Positions 18,213 through 30,164 are shown, numbered from the stretch's first letter. The stretch: DNA of 64,000 nucleotides from Parahaliea aestuarii (GCF_008064635.1 NZ_VRYZ01000004.1:310001-374000); one strand, 5' to 3'. Translations and numbers: made by a program. The notes: generated by a model from the letters alone, not told the origin.

Positions 18213-19613
18213 TCATCGGAACGGGAAGCCGCCACCGCCACCACCGGGCGGCATCATGCCACCACCACCGCCGCCCATCATGCCGCCCAGGCCGCGCATC
18301 ATTTTCTCCATGCCGCCGCCTTTCATCTTCTTCATCATCTTCTGCATCTGCTTGTGCTGCTTCAGCAGACGATTGAGATCCTGTACCTGGGTACCGGAAC
18401 CCTGGGTGATGCGGCGCTTGCGCGAGCCGGCAATCAGTTCCGGCTTGCGGCGCTCCAGCGGGGTCATGGAATTGATCATGGCCTCCATGCGGGCAAACAT
18501 TTTCATGTCCAGGTTCTGCTGGGCCATCTGCGCCATGTTGCCCATGCCCGGCAGCTTGTCCAGCATGCCGGTAATGCCGCCCATGTTGTTCATCTGCTGC
18601 AACTGGTCGCGGAAGTCCTCGAGATCAAACTTCTGCCCCTTCTTGACCTTGCGCGCCAGCTTCTCGGCCTTGGCGCGGTCGACCTTCTGCTCCGCCTCTT
18701 CGATCAGCGACATCACGTCGCCCATACCGAGGATTCGCGAGGCCAGGCGATCCGGGTGGAAAGGGTCGAGGGCGGCGGTCTTCTCACCCACACCCAGGAA
18801 CTTGATCGGCTTGCCGGTCACGGTGCGCACCGAGAGCGCGGCGCCGCCGCGGCTGTCGGCGTCCACCTTGGTGAGGATAACGCCGGTCAACGGCAGGGCC
18901 TCGCCAAAGGCCTTGGCCGTGTTGGCGGCGTCCTGGCCGGTCATGGCATCCACCACGAACAGGGTTTCCGCCGGGTTCAGAACCTTATTCAGTTCCGTGA
19001 TCTCTGCCATCATGGCTTCGTCCACCGTCAGGCGACCGGCGGTGTCGACAATCAACACGTCGGAGAATTTCACCTTGGCGTGGGCAACGGCAGCGCGGGC
19101 GATATCCACCGGCTTCTGGTCGGGCTGGCTGGGGAAGAAATCCACGCCCACCTCGGCGGCCAGTGTTTCCAGCTGCTTGATCGCTGCCGGGCGGTAGACG
19201 TCGGCGCTCACCACGGTCACCGATTTCTTGTCCCGCTCTTTCAGCAGTTTGGCCAGTTTGCCCACCGAGGTGGTTTTACCCGCCCCCTGCAGGCCCGCCA
19301 TCAGGATCACGGCCGGCGGCTGCACCGCCAGGTTCAGGCCCTCGTTGGCGCTGCCCATGACAGCTTCCAGCTCCGCCTGAACGATTTTCAGGAAGGCCTG
19401 GCCCGGGCTCAGGCTCTTCAGCACCTCCTGGCCCAGGGCGCGCTGCTTCACCGACTCCACAAACTGCTTCACTACCGGCAGGGCGACGTCGGCCTCCAGC
19501 AGCGCCATGCGCACCTCGCGCAGGGTGTCCTGGATATTGTCCTCGGTGAGCTTCGCTTTGCCGGTGACATTGCGCAGACTGGCGGACAGGCGATCAGACA
19601 AACTCTGGAACAT
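18213..19613 (-). CDS. ffh: Signal recognition particle GTPase Ffh
   Basis: 466 aa from ATG 19613 (MFQSLSDRLSASLRNV). The N domain is at ~1-90; the G domain has P-loop GLQGAGKTTS (~107), DTAGR, and TKVDADSRGG. The methionine-rich M domain carries the RNA-binding SGTQVQDLNRLLKQHK and ends in a Gly/Met-rich tail (GGMMGGGGGGMMPPGG). It binds 4.5S RNA and signal sequences for co-translational targeting. An in-frame extension to 19760 has no Ffh similarity. Confidence 0.97.
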   Translation of the reverse strand: MFQSLSDRLSASLRNVTGKAKLTEDNIQDTLREVRMALLEADVALPVVKQFVESVKQRALGQEVLKSLSPGQAFLKIVQAELEAVMGSANEGLNLAVQPPAVILMAGLQGAGKTTSVGKLAKLLKERDKKSVTVVSADVYRPAAIKQLETLAAEVGVDFFPSQPDQKPVDIARAAVAHAKVKFSDVLIVDTAGRLTVDEAMMAEITELNKVLNPAETLFVVDAMTGQDAANTAKAFGEALPLTGVILTKVDADSRGGAALSVRTVTGKPIKFLGVGEKTAALDPFHPDRLASRILGMGDVMSLIEEAEQKVDRAKAEKLARKVKKGQKFDLEDFRDQLQQMNNMGGITGMLDKLPGMGNMAQMAQQNLDMKMFARMEAMINSMTPLERRKPELIAGSRKRRITQGSGTQVQDLNRLLKQHKQMQKMMKKMKGGGMEKMMRGLGGMMGGGGGGMMPPGGGGGGFPFR

Positions 19614-19726
19614 GGGGAAAACTCTTCGCTGGGGGCTGCCGCGGAGGTATGGCGCTATTGATTCCGCGGAGACAAGTCGGTACAAAGGTGCGCAGTATAC
19701 GCCACCCGGGCCCATCCTAAAAACCC

Positions 19727-20527
19727 ATGCCACTTCCCCTGATTGCCACCCTGGCCGCACTGCTTTACCTCGTGGCGACCGGGATGCAACTGGTTTTCCT
19801 CGCCCAGCGCGGAACGCCGGCCAGCCGCATGCCAGTGACCATTGCTGTCCTGGCCATGGCGTGTCACACGGTGGTGGCCTGGGACAGCATCAGCGCAGCC
19901 GACGGTGTGCACCTGGGTTTCTACCGGGTCGCGGCGCTGATGTTCCTGGCGGTGAACGCCGTCTGCGTACTGGCTATTCTTATGAAACGGCCACTGCACA
20001 ACCTGCTGCTGGTGACCTTCCCCCTCTCCGCGGTGGCGGTGATGGTGTCCAGCCTCGGCCCCCAGACCGAAAGCGGCAGCCAGCTCGGGCACGGGCTGCT
20101 GGTGCACGTTGGCAGCTCGATTCTCGCCTACGCCGTACTTACGCTGGCATCGGTGCAGGCCGCGGTGCTGGCGGTACAGGATCGCCAGCTGCACGAACGC
20201 CACCCGGGTGGCATCGTAAAATGGCTGCCGCCCCTGCAGCGCATGGAGAGCATGCTGTTCGAACTGTTGTGGGTCGGCGTGGTGCTGCTGAGCGTGGCGA
20301 TTGTCTCCGGCTTTCTCTTTGTCGACGATCTGTTCGCCCAGCACCTGGTGCACAAGACTGTGCTGAGCATCGTCGCCTGGCTGACTTTCTCCGCCCTGCT
20401 GTGGGGGCACTACCAGCTCGGCTGGCGCAGTCAGACCGCGGTGCGCCTGACCCTGGCGGGCTTTCTCTCCCTGATGCTGGCTTTCTTCGGCTCCAAACTG
20501 GTGCTGGAACTGATTCTTCAGCGCTGA
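19727..20527 (+). CDS. ypjD: Inner-membrane CcsA/CcmC-like cytochrome c assembly-family protein (YpjD)
   Basis: 266 aa with about eight hydrophobic helices. The mid-protein segment GHGLLVHVGSSILAYAVLTL and the C-terminal VHKTVLSIVAWLTFSALLWG give the spaced histidines of this family. YpjD sits next to ffh and corB in many gammaproteobacteria. A role in haem or membrane-protein handling has been suggested for the family, but no defined reaction is known. Confidence 0.9.
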   Translation: MPLPLIATLAALLYLVATGMQLVFLAQRGTPASRMPVTIAVLAMACHTVVAWDSISAADGVHLGFYRVAALMFLAVNAVCVLAILMKRPLHNLLLVTFPLSAVAVMVSSLGPQTESGSQLGHGLLVHVGSSILAYAVLTLASVQAAVLAVQDRQLHERHPGGIVKWLPPLQRMESMLFELLWVGVVLLSVAIVSGFLFVDDLFAQHLVHKTVLSIVAWLTFSALLWGHYQLGWRSQTAVRLTLAGFLSLMLAFFGSKLVLELILQR

Positions 20528-20570
20528 ACCCGGCCCCGGAACGGAGCAACAGGGGCCATATCAGCGCTTG

Positions 20571-20589
20571 CCCCGCCCGGGGTTTTTCT
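20571..20589 (+). terminator. Short terminator after ypjD
   Basis: CCCC-GCCC-GGGG followed by TTTTTCTTC, 44 bp past the ypjD stop. The stem is only four G-C pairs. Confidence 0.5.
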
Positions 20590-20631
20590 TCAAGATAGCT
20601 GTTTGCTCATTACCAAGGGTTTTTTCCTGAC

Positions 20632-21885
20632 TTGAACGAAGCACCGCTGGGTCTTTTATGCTCAGTTCTGGTAGTCCTCATATTGCTCTCCGGTTTCTTT
20701 TCCAGTTCCGAGACCGGCATGATGTCCCTCAACCGCTACCGGCTGAAACACCTCAGGAAAAACAAGCATCGCGGAGCGCGCCGGGCCAGCAAACTGCTGC
20801 AGCGGCCGGATCGGCTGATCGGCCTGATCCTGATCGGCAACAATCTGGTCAACATCCTCGCCTCCGCTATCGCCACGGTAATAGCCATCCGCCTGTGGGG
20901 CGATGCCGGTATCGCCATCGCCACCGGCGGCCTGACCCTGGTGATCCTGATTTTCGCCGAGATCACCCCCAAGACCATCGCCGCCCTGTACCCGGAAAAA
21001 ATCGCCTTCCCGGCCAGTATCGTGCTGCTGCCATTGATGAAACTGATGTACCCGCTGGTATGGCTGATCAACTCCATCACCAACGGCCTGATGCGGCTGA
21101 TGGGCGTCGACCCCTCCAAGGGCGGTGACGAGCACGTCTCCACCGAGGAACTGCGCACCATCGTTACCGAAGCGGGCCAGCTGATCCCCACCCGCCACCG
21201 CGGCATGTTGCTGAACATCCTCGACCTGGAAGAGGTCTCGGTGGACGACATTATGGTGCCGCGCAACGATGTCTATGGCATCGACCTCGACGACTCCGAC
21301 GAGGAGATTCTCGGCGCCATCCAGGCCAGCTCCCACACCCGCCTGCCGGTATGGCGCGACGACATCAACAACATCGTCGGCGTATTGCACATGCGCAATA
21401 TCAGCCGTGTGATCGACAAGCAGGGACTGGACCGCGGCGCCCTGGAGCGGGAAATGGAAACGCCCTACTTTATTCCAGAGAACACGCCCCTGCACACCCA
21501 GCTGTTCAACTTCCAGAAGAACAAGCTGCGCCTTGGCGTGGTGGTGGATGAGTACGGCGATGTTATGGGCCTGGTGGCGCTGGAGGACATCCTGGAGGAG
21601 ATTGTCGGCGAGTTCACCTCCAACCTGGTGGATACCGCCGACACCATCTTCCCCCAGCGCGACGGCAGCTACATCATCACCGGCAACGCCAACATTCGCG
21701 AGATCAACAAATCCCTGGACTGGGAGCTGCCCACCGATGGCCCGAAAACCCTCAGCGGCCTGATTCTGGAGTACCTGGAATCCTTCCCCGACGGCAATGC
21801 CGGGCTGGCTATCGACGATTACCGCCTGGAAATCCTGGAACTGCAGGGCAATGTGGTGCAGGCGGTGCGGGCTTCGGCGCGCTGA
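20632..21885 (+). CDS. corB: CNNM/CorB-family magnesium transporter or Mg homeostasis protein (HlyC/CorC type)
   Basis: 417 aa. The DUF21/CNNM membrane domain (~1-190) has GFFSSSETGMMSLNRYRLKHL, IGNNLVNILASA and FAEITPKTIAALYPEK. A CBS-domain pair follows (~200-330; VDDIMVPRNDV, VVDEYGDVMGLVALEDILEE), then a CorC/HlyC transporter-associated domain (~345-415). The start appears to be TTG 20632 preceded by AAGGG about 12 nt upstream; the first ATG in frame would delete the first helix. The family handles Mg2+ efflux or Co2+ resistance. Confidence 0.93.
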   Translation: MNEAPLGLLCSVLVVLILLSGFFSSSETGMMSLNRYRLKHLRKNKHRGARRASKLLQRPDRLIGLILIGNNLVNILASAIATVIAIRLWGDAGIAIATGGLTLVILIFAEITPKTIAALYPEKIAFPASIVLLPLMKLMYPLVWLINSITNGLMRLMGVDPSKGGDEHVSTEELRTIVTEAGQLIPTRHRGMLLNILDLEEVSVDDIMVPRNDVYGIDLDDSDEEILGAIQASSHTRLPVWRDDINNIVGVLHMRNISRVIDKQGLDRGALEREMETPYFIPENTPLHTQLFNFQKNKLRLGVVVDEYGDVMGLVALEDILEEIVGEFTSNLVDTADTIFPQRDGSYIITGNANIREINKSLDWELPTDGPKTLSGLILEYLESFPDGNAGLAIDDYRLEILELQGNVVQAVRASAR

Positions 21886-21937
21886 AGCCGCACACCGTGC
21901 CTGCCGGGGCAGGCGCCCGCGCCCCTTAGACCTCCCC

Positions 21938-21954
21938 TGCGACAACGTGTCGCA
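21938..21954. promoter_or_regulatory. TGCGACA-ACG-TGTCGCA perfect dyad upstream of the TonB receptor
   Basis: A 7-bp perfect inverted repeat with 3-nt centre lies 24 bp upstream of a TATACT -10-like hexamer (21978-21983), so it would cover the -35 region. The regulator is unknown; the GCGAC-N5-GTCGC core resembles the spaced half-sites reported for RegA/PrrA-type redox regulators. No Fur box was seen. Confidence 0.55.
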
Positions 21955-22016
21955 TCCCGTTTGGCCCGGGCAATCCCTATACTTCCGGCACTTCGAAAGC
22001 CGCCCGGAATCGCAAC

Positions 22017-24131
22017 ATGCCCCCCCTCCATCCGCGCACCCAGCCGCTTCACGCGGCGGTCTACGCCGCTCTTTTCAGCCTCCCGGTGACGGGCGCCCAT
22101 GCGGATGAAAGCCGCCTGGAAACCGTGGAAGTGCGGGCCCGGCAATTGCAGTCGGACCTGCTGCGGCAGCAGGCACTGACCCCTGGCGGTATCTCGCTGG
22201 TCGACGGTGAAGAGCTGTACCAGCGCAATGTCGGCAACCTGGCGGACATGCTGCGCTACACTCCCGGTATCTGGAGTGACAGCAATAACGGCGGAGACAG
22301 CGTATTCATCTCCAGCCGCGGCTCCAACCTGGACGCCACGGATTACGACTCCAACGGCATCAAGCTGCTGCAGGACGGACTGCCGGTAACCACCGCCGAC
22401 GGCAATAACCACAATCGATTTATCGACCCCCTGGCAGCCCGCTATGCCAGCATCGCGCGCGGCGCCAACGCCCTCACCTACGGCGCCTCCACACTCGGCG
22501 GCGCCATCAACTTCCAGAGCCCCACCGCTCGCGATACGGCCCCGGTACAGGCTTTCCTGAGTGGCGGCAGTGACGGCCTGCTAAACGCCCGCGCCAGCAT
22601 TGGCGGCGTCAGCGACAACGGTCTGGACGGGTTGCTGACCGTGGAACACAAGGCCTTCGACGGCTACCGCGAGCACAGCAGCCAGCGCCGCGACGGCCTG
22701 TATGCCAACACCGGCTGGCAGTTCAGCGAGCGCGGCGAGACCCGCATCTACTTCACCTGGCTGGACAATGAGAACGAACTGCCCGGGAACCTGAGTGCCG
22801 AACAGCTCGAGGAAGACCCGGACCAGGCCACTGAGGACGCCCGGCGCGGCGACTATGCCTGGAATGTAGAGAGCTGGCGCCTGGCCAACATTACGCGGTG
22901 GCAGCTGAGCGACAACAGCGATCTCTCCTTCGGCCTGTCCTGGGAAGAGCAGGCCCTGTACCACCCCATCGTCGACGTGGAAGTCGACTTCGACGGGCCC
23001 GGCCCAATGCCGCCGACCCAGGTTTTCAGCCTGCTGATCGACACCGACCACCGCAATGCCGGCGCCAATGCCCGCTACAACCTGCGCGCCGGCAATCACG
23101 ATCTGCTGTTTGGCATCGACTTCGGCGACAACAAGGTGACAGGCGGCAACTACAGCCATAGGGGCGGCGAGCGCACCCGCCTGGATACCCGGGTGGACAA
23201 CTCGGCTCGCAGCGTGGAAGCCTTCGCCGTGGATCGCTGGCAGTTCGCCAGCGACTGGACCCTGGTCTACGGCCTCCAGGCCCTGTGGACGGAACGGGAA
23301 ATCTGGAACCAGAGCGTGGCCAGCGACGCGGTGCGCAACCCCGAGGGGGACTACGACAACGTCAACCCGCGCCTCGGCCTGATCTACGATGTCAGCGACA
23401 GTATCGCCCTGTTCGCCAATCTCAGCCGCACCTACGAGGCGCCCACCAACTACGAGCTGGAGGACGACGCCAGCGCCAGCAACGCACTGCTCGACGCCAT
23501 GCGCGGCACCGTGCTGGAAGTGGGCAGCCGCGGCCAGCAAGCCATCGGCACGCACAGCAACTGGCACTGGGACGTAGCTCTCTACTACGGCGCTATCAAC
23601 GACGAGATTCTCTCGGTTGACGATCCGGCCGCTCCCGGCACCAGCCTGTCGGCCAACGTGGACAGCACCGTTCACGCCGGCATCGAAGCCCTGGTCGGCG
23701 GCAACTTCGCCCTCGATAACGGCGGCGTGCACAGCCTGCAACCCACCCTGAGCTTCACGCTGAACGAGTTCAGCTTCGACGACGATGCCGTCTACGGCGA
23801 CAACCAGTTGCCGGCGGCGCCGGGCTACGCCCTGCGCGGCGAACTGCTGTACCGCCACGCCAGCGGTTTCTACGTCGGCCCCACCTTCGATGTCATCGAC
23901 GAGCGCTATGCCGACTTCGCCAATACCTACAAGGTCGACAGTTACGAATTGCTGGGGCTGCGGGCCGGCTTCAGCCGCGACCGCTGGGAACTCTTTGCCG
24001 AACTGAAGAACCTGCTGGACGAGGACTACATCGCCACCGTGAAGGTGCGTGACGTGGCGGCGGCGGATGCACCGGTACTGGCGCCAGGGGCGCCCCTGTC
24101 GGCCTTCGCCGGGGTGCGGTTTGCCCTGTGA
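22017..24131 (+). CDS. TonB-dependent outer-membrane receptor
   Basis: 704 aa. A signal peptide is at ~1-29 (LPVTGAHA), then the plug domain (LADMLRYTPGIWSDSNNGGD, GANALTYGASTLGGAINFQS) and a 22-strand barrel ending in a C-terminal Phe-Ala-Leu (GVRFAL). There is no N-terminal secretin/STN extension, so it does not signal to an ECF sigma factor. It overlaps the next gene, a PepSY membrane protein, by 4 bp. That pairing is common for ferric-siderophore uptake with periplasmic or cytosolic reduction; the substrate cannot be read from sequence. Confidence 0.93.
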   Translation: MPPLHPRTQPLHAAVYAALFSLPVTGAHADESRLETVEVRARQLQSDLLRQQALTPGGISLVDGEELYQRNVGNLADMLRYTPGIWSDSNNGGDSVFISSRGSNLDATDYDSNGIKLLQDGLPVTTADGNNHNRFIDPLAARYASIARGANALTYGASTLGGAINFQSPTARDTAPVQAFLSGGSDGLLNARASIGGVSDNGLDGLLTVEHKAFDGYREHSSQRRDGLYANTGWQFSERGETRIYFTWLDNENELPGNLSAEQLEEDPDQATEDARRGDYAWNVESWRLANITRWQLSDNSDLSFGLSWEEQALYHPIVDVEVDFDGPGPMPPTQVFSLLIDTDHRNAGANARYNLRAGNHDLLFGIDFGDNKVTGGNYSHRGGERTRLDTRVDNSARSVEAFAVDRWQFASDWTLVYGLQALWTEREIWNQSVASDAVRNPEGDYDNVNPRLGLIYDVSDSIALFANLSRTYEAPTNYELEDDASASNALLDAMRGTVLEVGSRGQQAIGTHSNWHWDVALYYGAINDEILSVDDPAAPGTSLSANVDSTVHAGIEALVGGNFALDNGGVHSLQPTLSFTLNEFSFDDDAVYGDNQLPAAPGYALRGELLYRHASGFYVGPTFDVIDERYADFANTYKVDSYELLGLRAGFSRDRWELFAELKNLLDEDYIATVKVRDVAAADAPVLAPGAPLSAFAGVRFAL

Positions 24132-25471
24132 GTGATTCCGACAACTGCGCGCGCCAGCAGCGGGCGCGCTACCACCTGGCCTGGCGCTGGCACTTTTACG
24201 CCGGGCTGGTGGTTCTGCCCTTTCTACTGATCCTGGCCGCGACCGGCCTGGTAATGGTGTACAACAGTTCGCTGGCATCCCCCAGCGGCCCAGTTCTCAG
24301 CGTAGCGCCCGCTGACACAGTGCATGACGCATCCGCCCTGCTGTACAGTGCGCAACGGGCGGTGCCCGACGGACGGGCGACGCAGTACGCACCGCCGGCC
24401 AACTCCCAGGCAACGGCTCAGGTGGTGTTCGATACCGCACAGGGCGCCGTTGTGGCAGACCTCGACCCCTACCGCAACACGGTATTGCGCCTCGCCAACC
24501 GCGACCGGAGCGTTTACGCTTGGGCCCACCGCATCCACGGCACCCTGCTGCTGGGCGAGGTCGGGGATTTTATTATTGAGACCGTTGCCGGACTGACCCT
24601 GTTATTGGTGGTGACCGGGCTCTACATGTGGTGGCTGCGCCGCGACAGCAGCTCTGGCGGCCGGCGCGCATCCTGGCTGCGCTGGCATCGCAGCTCCGGA
24701 CTCTACGCCGCGCTGGGCTTGCTGTTCTTCCTCCTCTCCGGACTCGCCTGGACCAATGTCTGGGGCGGCAAAATGGTGCAGGCATGGGGATCGTTCCCGG
24801 CCGAAAAATGGGGTCCTGTCGGACTCTCGACCGACACCCACAGCGCCATGAACCACGGCAGCCAGCGCGAGGTGCCCTGGGGACTGGAACAAACGCCCAT
24901 GCCGGCCTCCCACGTTGGTCATGCCCGGACTCCCCTCCCCCTCGCCGAGGTTCAGGCCCGTGCCGAAGCACTGGGCTTCGGCCCCCGTTACCGCATCAAC
25001 CTGCCGGCCGACAGCGAGGGCGTGTACACCCTGAGCGCCAATACCATGAGCGGTGACATCCGCGACCCGCGGCATGAGCGCACCGTCCACCTGGATCAGT
25101 ACAGCGGCGAGGTTCTGGGGGAAGTGGGCTTTGCCGACTACTCCCTGCTGGCCAAGAGCATGGCGGCCGGTGTCGGGCTGCACCAGGGCAGCCTGGGGCC
25201 GCTCAACAGCGCTTTCAACGCCCTGGCCTGCCTGGTGGTGATCTTCCTCTGCTTCAGCGGCGCATGGATGTGGTGGTTGCGCCGGCCCTCTCGCGTCAGC
25301 GGGCTGCGTGCGCCGCCGCGCCCCCTGCCGCCCCCCGGACGCAACGGCATGGCGCTGATACTGCTGCTGTGCGGACTGGCCTTCCCGCTGCTCGGCCTGG
25401 CCCTGCTGACAGGAATTGCGCTGGACCGCCTTTACCTGCGCAGAAAGGAACTGCTGCCACAGTCGCGCTGA
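24128..25471 (+). CDS. PepSY-associated transmembrane protein (putative iron-siderophore reductase type)
   Basis: 447 aa from GTG 24128, whose GTGA overlaps the receptor stop. Four or five TM helices are seen: ~25-45, ~150-170 (TVAGLTLLLVVTGLYMWWLRR), ~190-210, ~360-385 (FNALACLVVIFLCFSGAWMWWLRR) and ~410-435. PepSY-type periplasmic segments lie between them. Conserved histidines (WAHRIHGTLLLGEVG, WHRSSGLYAALG) could bind haem. The family is tied to ferric-siderophore uptake; the reductase role is inferred. Confidence 0.88.
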   Translation: MSDSDNCARQQRARYHLAWRWHFYAGLVVLPFLLILAATGLVMVYNSSLASPSGPVLSVAPADTVHDASALLYSAQRAVPDGRATQYAPPANSQATAQVVFDTAQGAVVADLDPYRNTVLRLANRDRSVYAWAHRIHGTLLLGEVGDFIIETVAGLTLLLVVTGLYMWWLRRDSSSGGRRASWLRWHRSSGLYAALGLLFFLLSGLAWTNVWGGKMVQAWGSFPAEKWGPVGLSTDTHSAMNHGSQREVPWGLEQTPMPASHVGHARTPLPLAEVQARAEALGFGPRYRINLPADSEGVYTLSANTMSGDIRDPRHERTVHLDQYSGEVLGEVGFADYSLLAKSMAAGVGLHQGSLGPLNSAFNALACLVVIFLCFSGAWMWWLRRPSRVSGLRAPPRPLPPPGRNGMALILLLCGLAFPLLGLALLTGIALDRLYLRRKELLPQSR

Positions 25472-25554
25472 AGTGCCCCGGGAGTAGCCCTGCCCCCCAT
25501 TCGCCGGTGGCGTCAGCCTGACTATACTTGAGCGCAGGCAACAGGGAGGTTCCC

Positions 25555-26256
25555 ATGAAGACTGGCAATACCGTTTTCACTATCTTCGCCGTGATAGGCC
25601 TGCTGGCAGTGGCGGGGGCAGTGTGGATGTTCCTGAACACGCGGGAGTTCATCGCCAACGCCGCAAGCGCCGAGGGCACCGTCATCGAACTGGTGCGCTC
25701 CCGCTCATCGGACTCGACCACTTACCGCCCGGTAGTGACCTTCACCAGCGCAGATGGCAGGGAGATCGAGTTCACTTCAACTTCCGGCAGCAACCCGCCG
25801 GCCTTTCACCGCGGCGAGCGGGTCACAGTGCTGTACCGGCCCGAGGCACCCGAGACGGCACGTATCGGAAGTTTCTTTTCCCTGTGGGGGCTGGAGTTGA
25901 TCTTTGGCGGCATCGGCAGCCTCTTCGTACTGATCGGCGGCGGCGCGCTCGCATTCCAGGTGTACCGCAAGCGCCTGCACCAACATCTGCGCCGGCATGG
26001 CACGCCCGTCAAGGCCGAACTGCAATCAGTAACGCTGGACTCGTCCTACGAAGTAAACGGCCGCAACCCCTACCGGATTCACGCCCAGTGGCAGGATCCG
26101 CACTCGCGCCAGGTCTACGTATTCAGCAGCGAGCCCATCTGGTACGACCCGAGCGAGTTCGTGACCTCAGAAGTGATCGCGGTTTATATCGAGCGGGGCG
26201 ACCCTTCCCGCTATTACATGGATACGTCCTTCCTGCCGCCAGCGGGCGACACCTGA
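25555..26256 (+). CDS. DUF3592 membrane protein
   Basis: 233 aa from ATG 25555 with a strong SD (AGGGAGG). TM1 is at ~5-27; an extracytoplasmic beta-rich segment has the DUF3592 pattern (AEGTVIELVRSR, YRPVVTFTSADGREIEF, GERVTVLYRPEAPETARI). TM2 is at ~115-140; a second soluble copy follows (GTPVKAELQSVTLDS, YRIHAQWQDPHSRQVYVF). The function is unknown. A TATACT at 25523-25528 suggests its own promoter. Confidence 0.82.
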   Translation: MKTGNTVFTIFAVIGLLAVAGAVWMFLNTREFIANAASAEGTVIELVRSRSSDSTTYRPVVTFTSADGREIEFTSTSGSNPPAFHRGERVTVLYRPEAPETARIGSFFSLWGLELIFGGIGSLFVLIGGGALAFQVYRKRLHQHLRRHGTPVKAELQSVTLDSSYEVNGRNPYRIHAQWQDPHSRQVYVFSSEPIWYDPSEFVTSEVIAVYIERGDPSRYYMDTSFLPPAGDT

Positions 26257-26274
26257 AAACAGGTGCGATACACC

Positions 26275-26466
26275 TCAGGACAGGCGGATGGGGTTGTCCG
26301 CCAGCATCCGTTCCCGGGCGCGCCGGACAATGGCACGCTTTTCTTCCGGGCTGGCCATGAACCAGTCGGTAATTTCCGCGGCGCTGCGGTAGCAGCCGAG
26401 GCAGACATCCTCACTGTTTAGCACGCACACGGAAATACAGGGAGATTTGGGCTCGCCCTCGCTCAC
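26275..26466 (-). CDS. DUF1289 small cysteine-rich protein
   Basis: 63 aa. The family signature [20 protein letters not shown] supplies four Cys likely to bind a metal, followed by [16 protein letters not shown]. The GTG start overlaps the upstream stop by 4 bp (GTGA). The function is unknown; it is probably the last gene of the operon that starts at queA. Confidence 0.88.
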   Translation of the reverse strand: MSEGEPKSPCISVCVLNSEDVCLGCYRSAAEITDWFMASPEEKRAIVRRARERMLADNPIRLS

Positions 26467-26987
26467 GCCTGCTCCCTTAATAGAGCCTTAAAGTTGGCGG
26501 CATTGCTCACATAGTGTTTGGCATTCAGCTGCAGCATGGCGATGGCGTCCTCGCCCAGCGCCTTCTTGATTTTGGCCGGGGCCCCCAGGACCAGACTGCC
26601 ATCGGGGATCTCCATGCCCTCGGTGACCAGGGCGTTGGCGCCGATCAGGCAGTTTTTGCCGACTTTCGCGCCGTTCAGCACCACCGCACCAATCCCCACC
26701 AGCGAACCGTCGCCAATCTGGCAGCCGTGCAGCATGGCGTTGTGGCCCACCGTGACATTGTCGCCCACCACGCAGGGAAAGCCGGGATCGGCGTGTACCA
26801 CGGTACCGTCCTGAATGTTGCTGCCGGCGCCAATCTCGATGCGCTCGACATCGCCCCGCAGCACACAGCTGAACCAGACACTGGCGCTATCCTTGAGGAT
26901 CACATCGCCAATAACCGCGGCGGTCGGCGCGATAAAGTGGCCGTCGCCCTCCAGCGTGACCTGCTTGTCACCCAGTGCATATTTCAC
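26463..26987 (-). CDS. Gamma-class carbonic anhydrase family protein (YrdA-like)
   Basis: 174 aa left-handed beta-helix of hexapeptide repeats. The metal-ligand histidines appear as [16 protein letters not shown]. The GTG start overlaps the NUDIX gene stop by 4 bp. Family members may hydrate CO2 or act as acyltransferase-like scaffolds; activity is not certain for the YrdA branch. Confidence 0.92.
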   Translation of the reverse strand: MKYALGDKQVTLEGDGHFIAPTAAVIGDVILKDSASVWFSCVLRGDVERIEIGAGSNIQDGTVVHADPGFPCVVGDNVTVGHNAMLHGCQIGDGSLVGIGAVVLNGAKVGKNCLIGANALVTEGMEIPDGSLVLGAPAKIKKALGEDAIAMLQLNAKHYVSNAANFKALLREQA

Positions 26988-27586
26988 GGCAAATCCTCCC
27001 AGTTGCGTTTCAGATCGAGCCCGGCATCGTAGACCAGGTTGGCAATGCGGGCCAGCACAGCAGCGGTGACGCCCCAGACATTGTCATCGCCAACCTGGTA
27101 GTGGGGCACGTAAACCTCGGTGCTGCCGTAGGGCATCCGCTCCAGGCGATAGCCCTCGCGGCCATCGAATTGGCGCAGCGGCGGCATAAAGGCGCTGTCG
27201 AATTCCGATGGGTCCACCTCCGGTATGATCGTCGCCGGGATCAAGCCGATGCAGGGCAGCACCTCAAAGTGCGAACGCGTCAGCAGGGACGGCATCTGGG
27301 CGACCGGACGCACCGCCCCCGGCGCCAGCGCCACCTCTTCCTGCGCCTCGCGCAACGCCGTATCCCAGGGGCTGCGATCAATTGCCTCGCGCTTGCCGCC
27401 GGGGAAGGCGACTTCGCCCGGGTGCAGGGGCAGATGGTTGGCGCGTCGCCCGAGAATGACCCGCGGCTCCGCTTCGTCGGTCAGGGCGACCAGGACCCCG
27501 GCCTGCCGGCCACTGCCCTGCCAGGGGGCATCGCTGACCGGAAAGGCCTGCGCCAGCGGTCGCAGAAGTGCGGCGGCAACGCTCAT
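26984..27586 (-). CDS. NUDIX hydrolase, CoA pyrophosphatase (NudL) type
   Basis: 200 aa. The UPF0035 signature [13 protein letters not shown] runs into a NUDIX box ([11 protein letters not shown]), as in E. coli NudL, which cleaves CoA and related diphosphates to 4'-phosphopantetheine. The Nudix box has REAQEE where REUXEE is expected, so the metal-binding Glu residues are kept. It abuts the previous gene with no gap. Confidence 0.9.
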   Translation of the reverse strand: MSVAAALLRPLAQAFPVSDAPWQGSGRQAGVLVALTDEAEPRVILGRRANHLPLHPGEVAFPGGKREAIDRSPWDTALREAQEEVALAPGAVRPVAQMPSLLTRSHFEVLPCIGLIPATIIPEVDPSEFDSAFMPPLRQFDGREGYRLERMPYGSTEVYVPHYQVGDDNVWGVTAAVLARIANLVYDAGLDLKRNWEDLP

Positions 27587-27907
27587 TCAGCTTTCGAACT
27601 CCGTCACCAACTGCAGCACATCAAAGGCCGGCTCCTCGTATGGGTGGGCCAGGCGCAGGGCGGCGATAACACCGCGGATACAGGTATCGTCGACCACCAG
27701 TTCCACCCTGTACTCGCTGACCTGTTCCAGCTTGTCGCTCTCACCGATAAAGGGATTGGCGCCCGCCAGGGGACGAAACTGCCCCTGCCCCGCTACCTGC
27801 CAGCAGCACCGGTCGTAATCGCCGATGCGCCCGCCTCCGGCCTCGAAGACCGCCTGCTTGACCGGTTCGAGGTGGGACGCCGGAACATAAAAGCACAGTT
27901 TGTACAC
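27587..27907 (-). CDS. NIF3-like / YqfO-family small protein
   Basis: 106 aa: MYKLCFYVPASHLEPVKQAV, GGGRIGDYDRCCWQ, GQFRPLAGANPFIG, HPYEEPAFDVLQL. These are the conserved elements of the stand-alone middle (PII-like) domain inserted in NIF3 proteins. No enzymatic activity is established. It starts with GTG 2 bp after the tgt stop. Confidence 0.9.
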   Translation of the reverse strand: MYKLCFYVPASHLEPVKQAVFEAGGGRIGDYDRCCWQVAGQGQFRPLAGANPFIGESDKLEQVSEYRVELVVDDTCIRGVIAALRLAHPYEEPAFDVLQLVTEFES

Positions 27908-27909
27908 CG

Positions 27910-30098
<2,189 letters not shown>

Positions 30099-30117
30099 AC
30101 AAAACCGGTGTTCAAAG

Positions 30118-30143
30118 ACGAAAAAGCCGGCACGGGGCCGGCT
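30118..30143 (-). terminator. Strong rho-independent terminator after the 77-aa gene
   Basis: Minus strand AGCCGGC-CCCGT-GCCGGCT followed by TTTTTCGTCTTT, a 7-bp G/C stem with U-tract, between the small ORF at 30165 and queA. Confidence 0.88.
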
Positions 30144-30164
30144 CTCATGATAGCGCGAAAGCCC

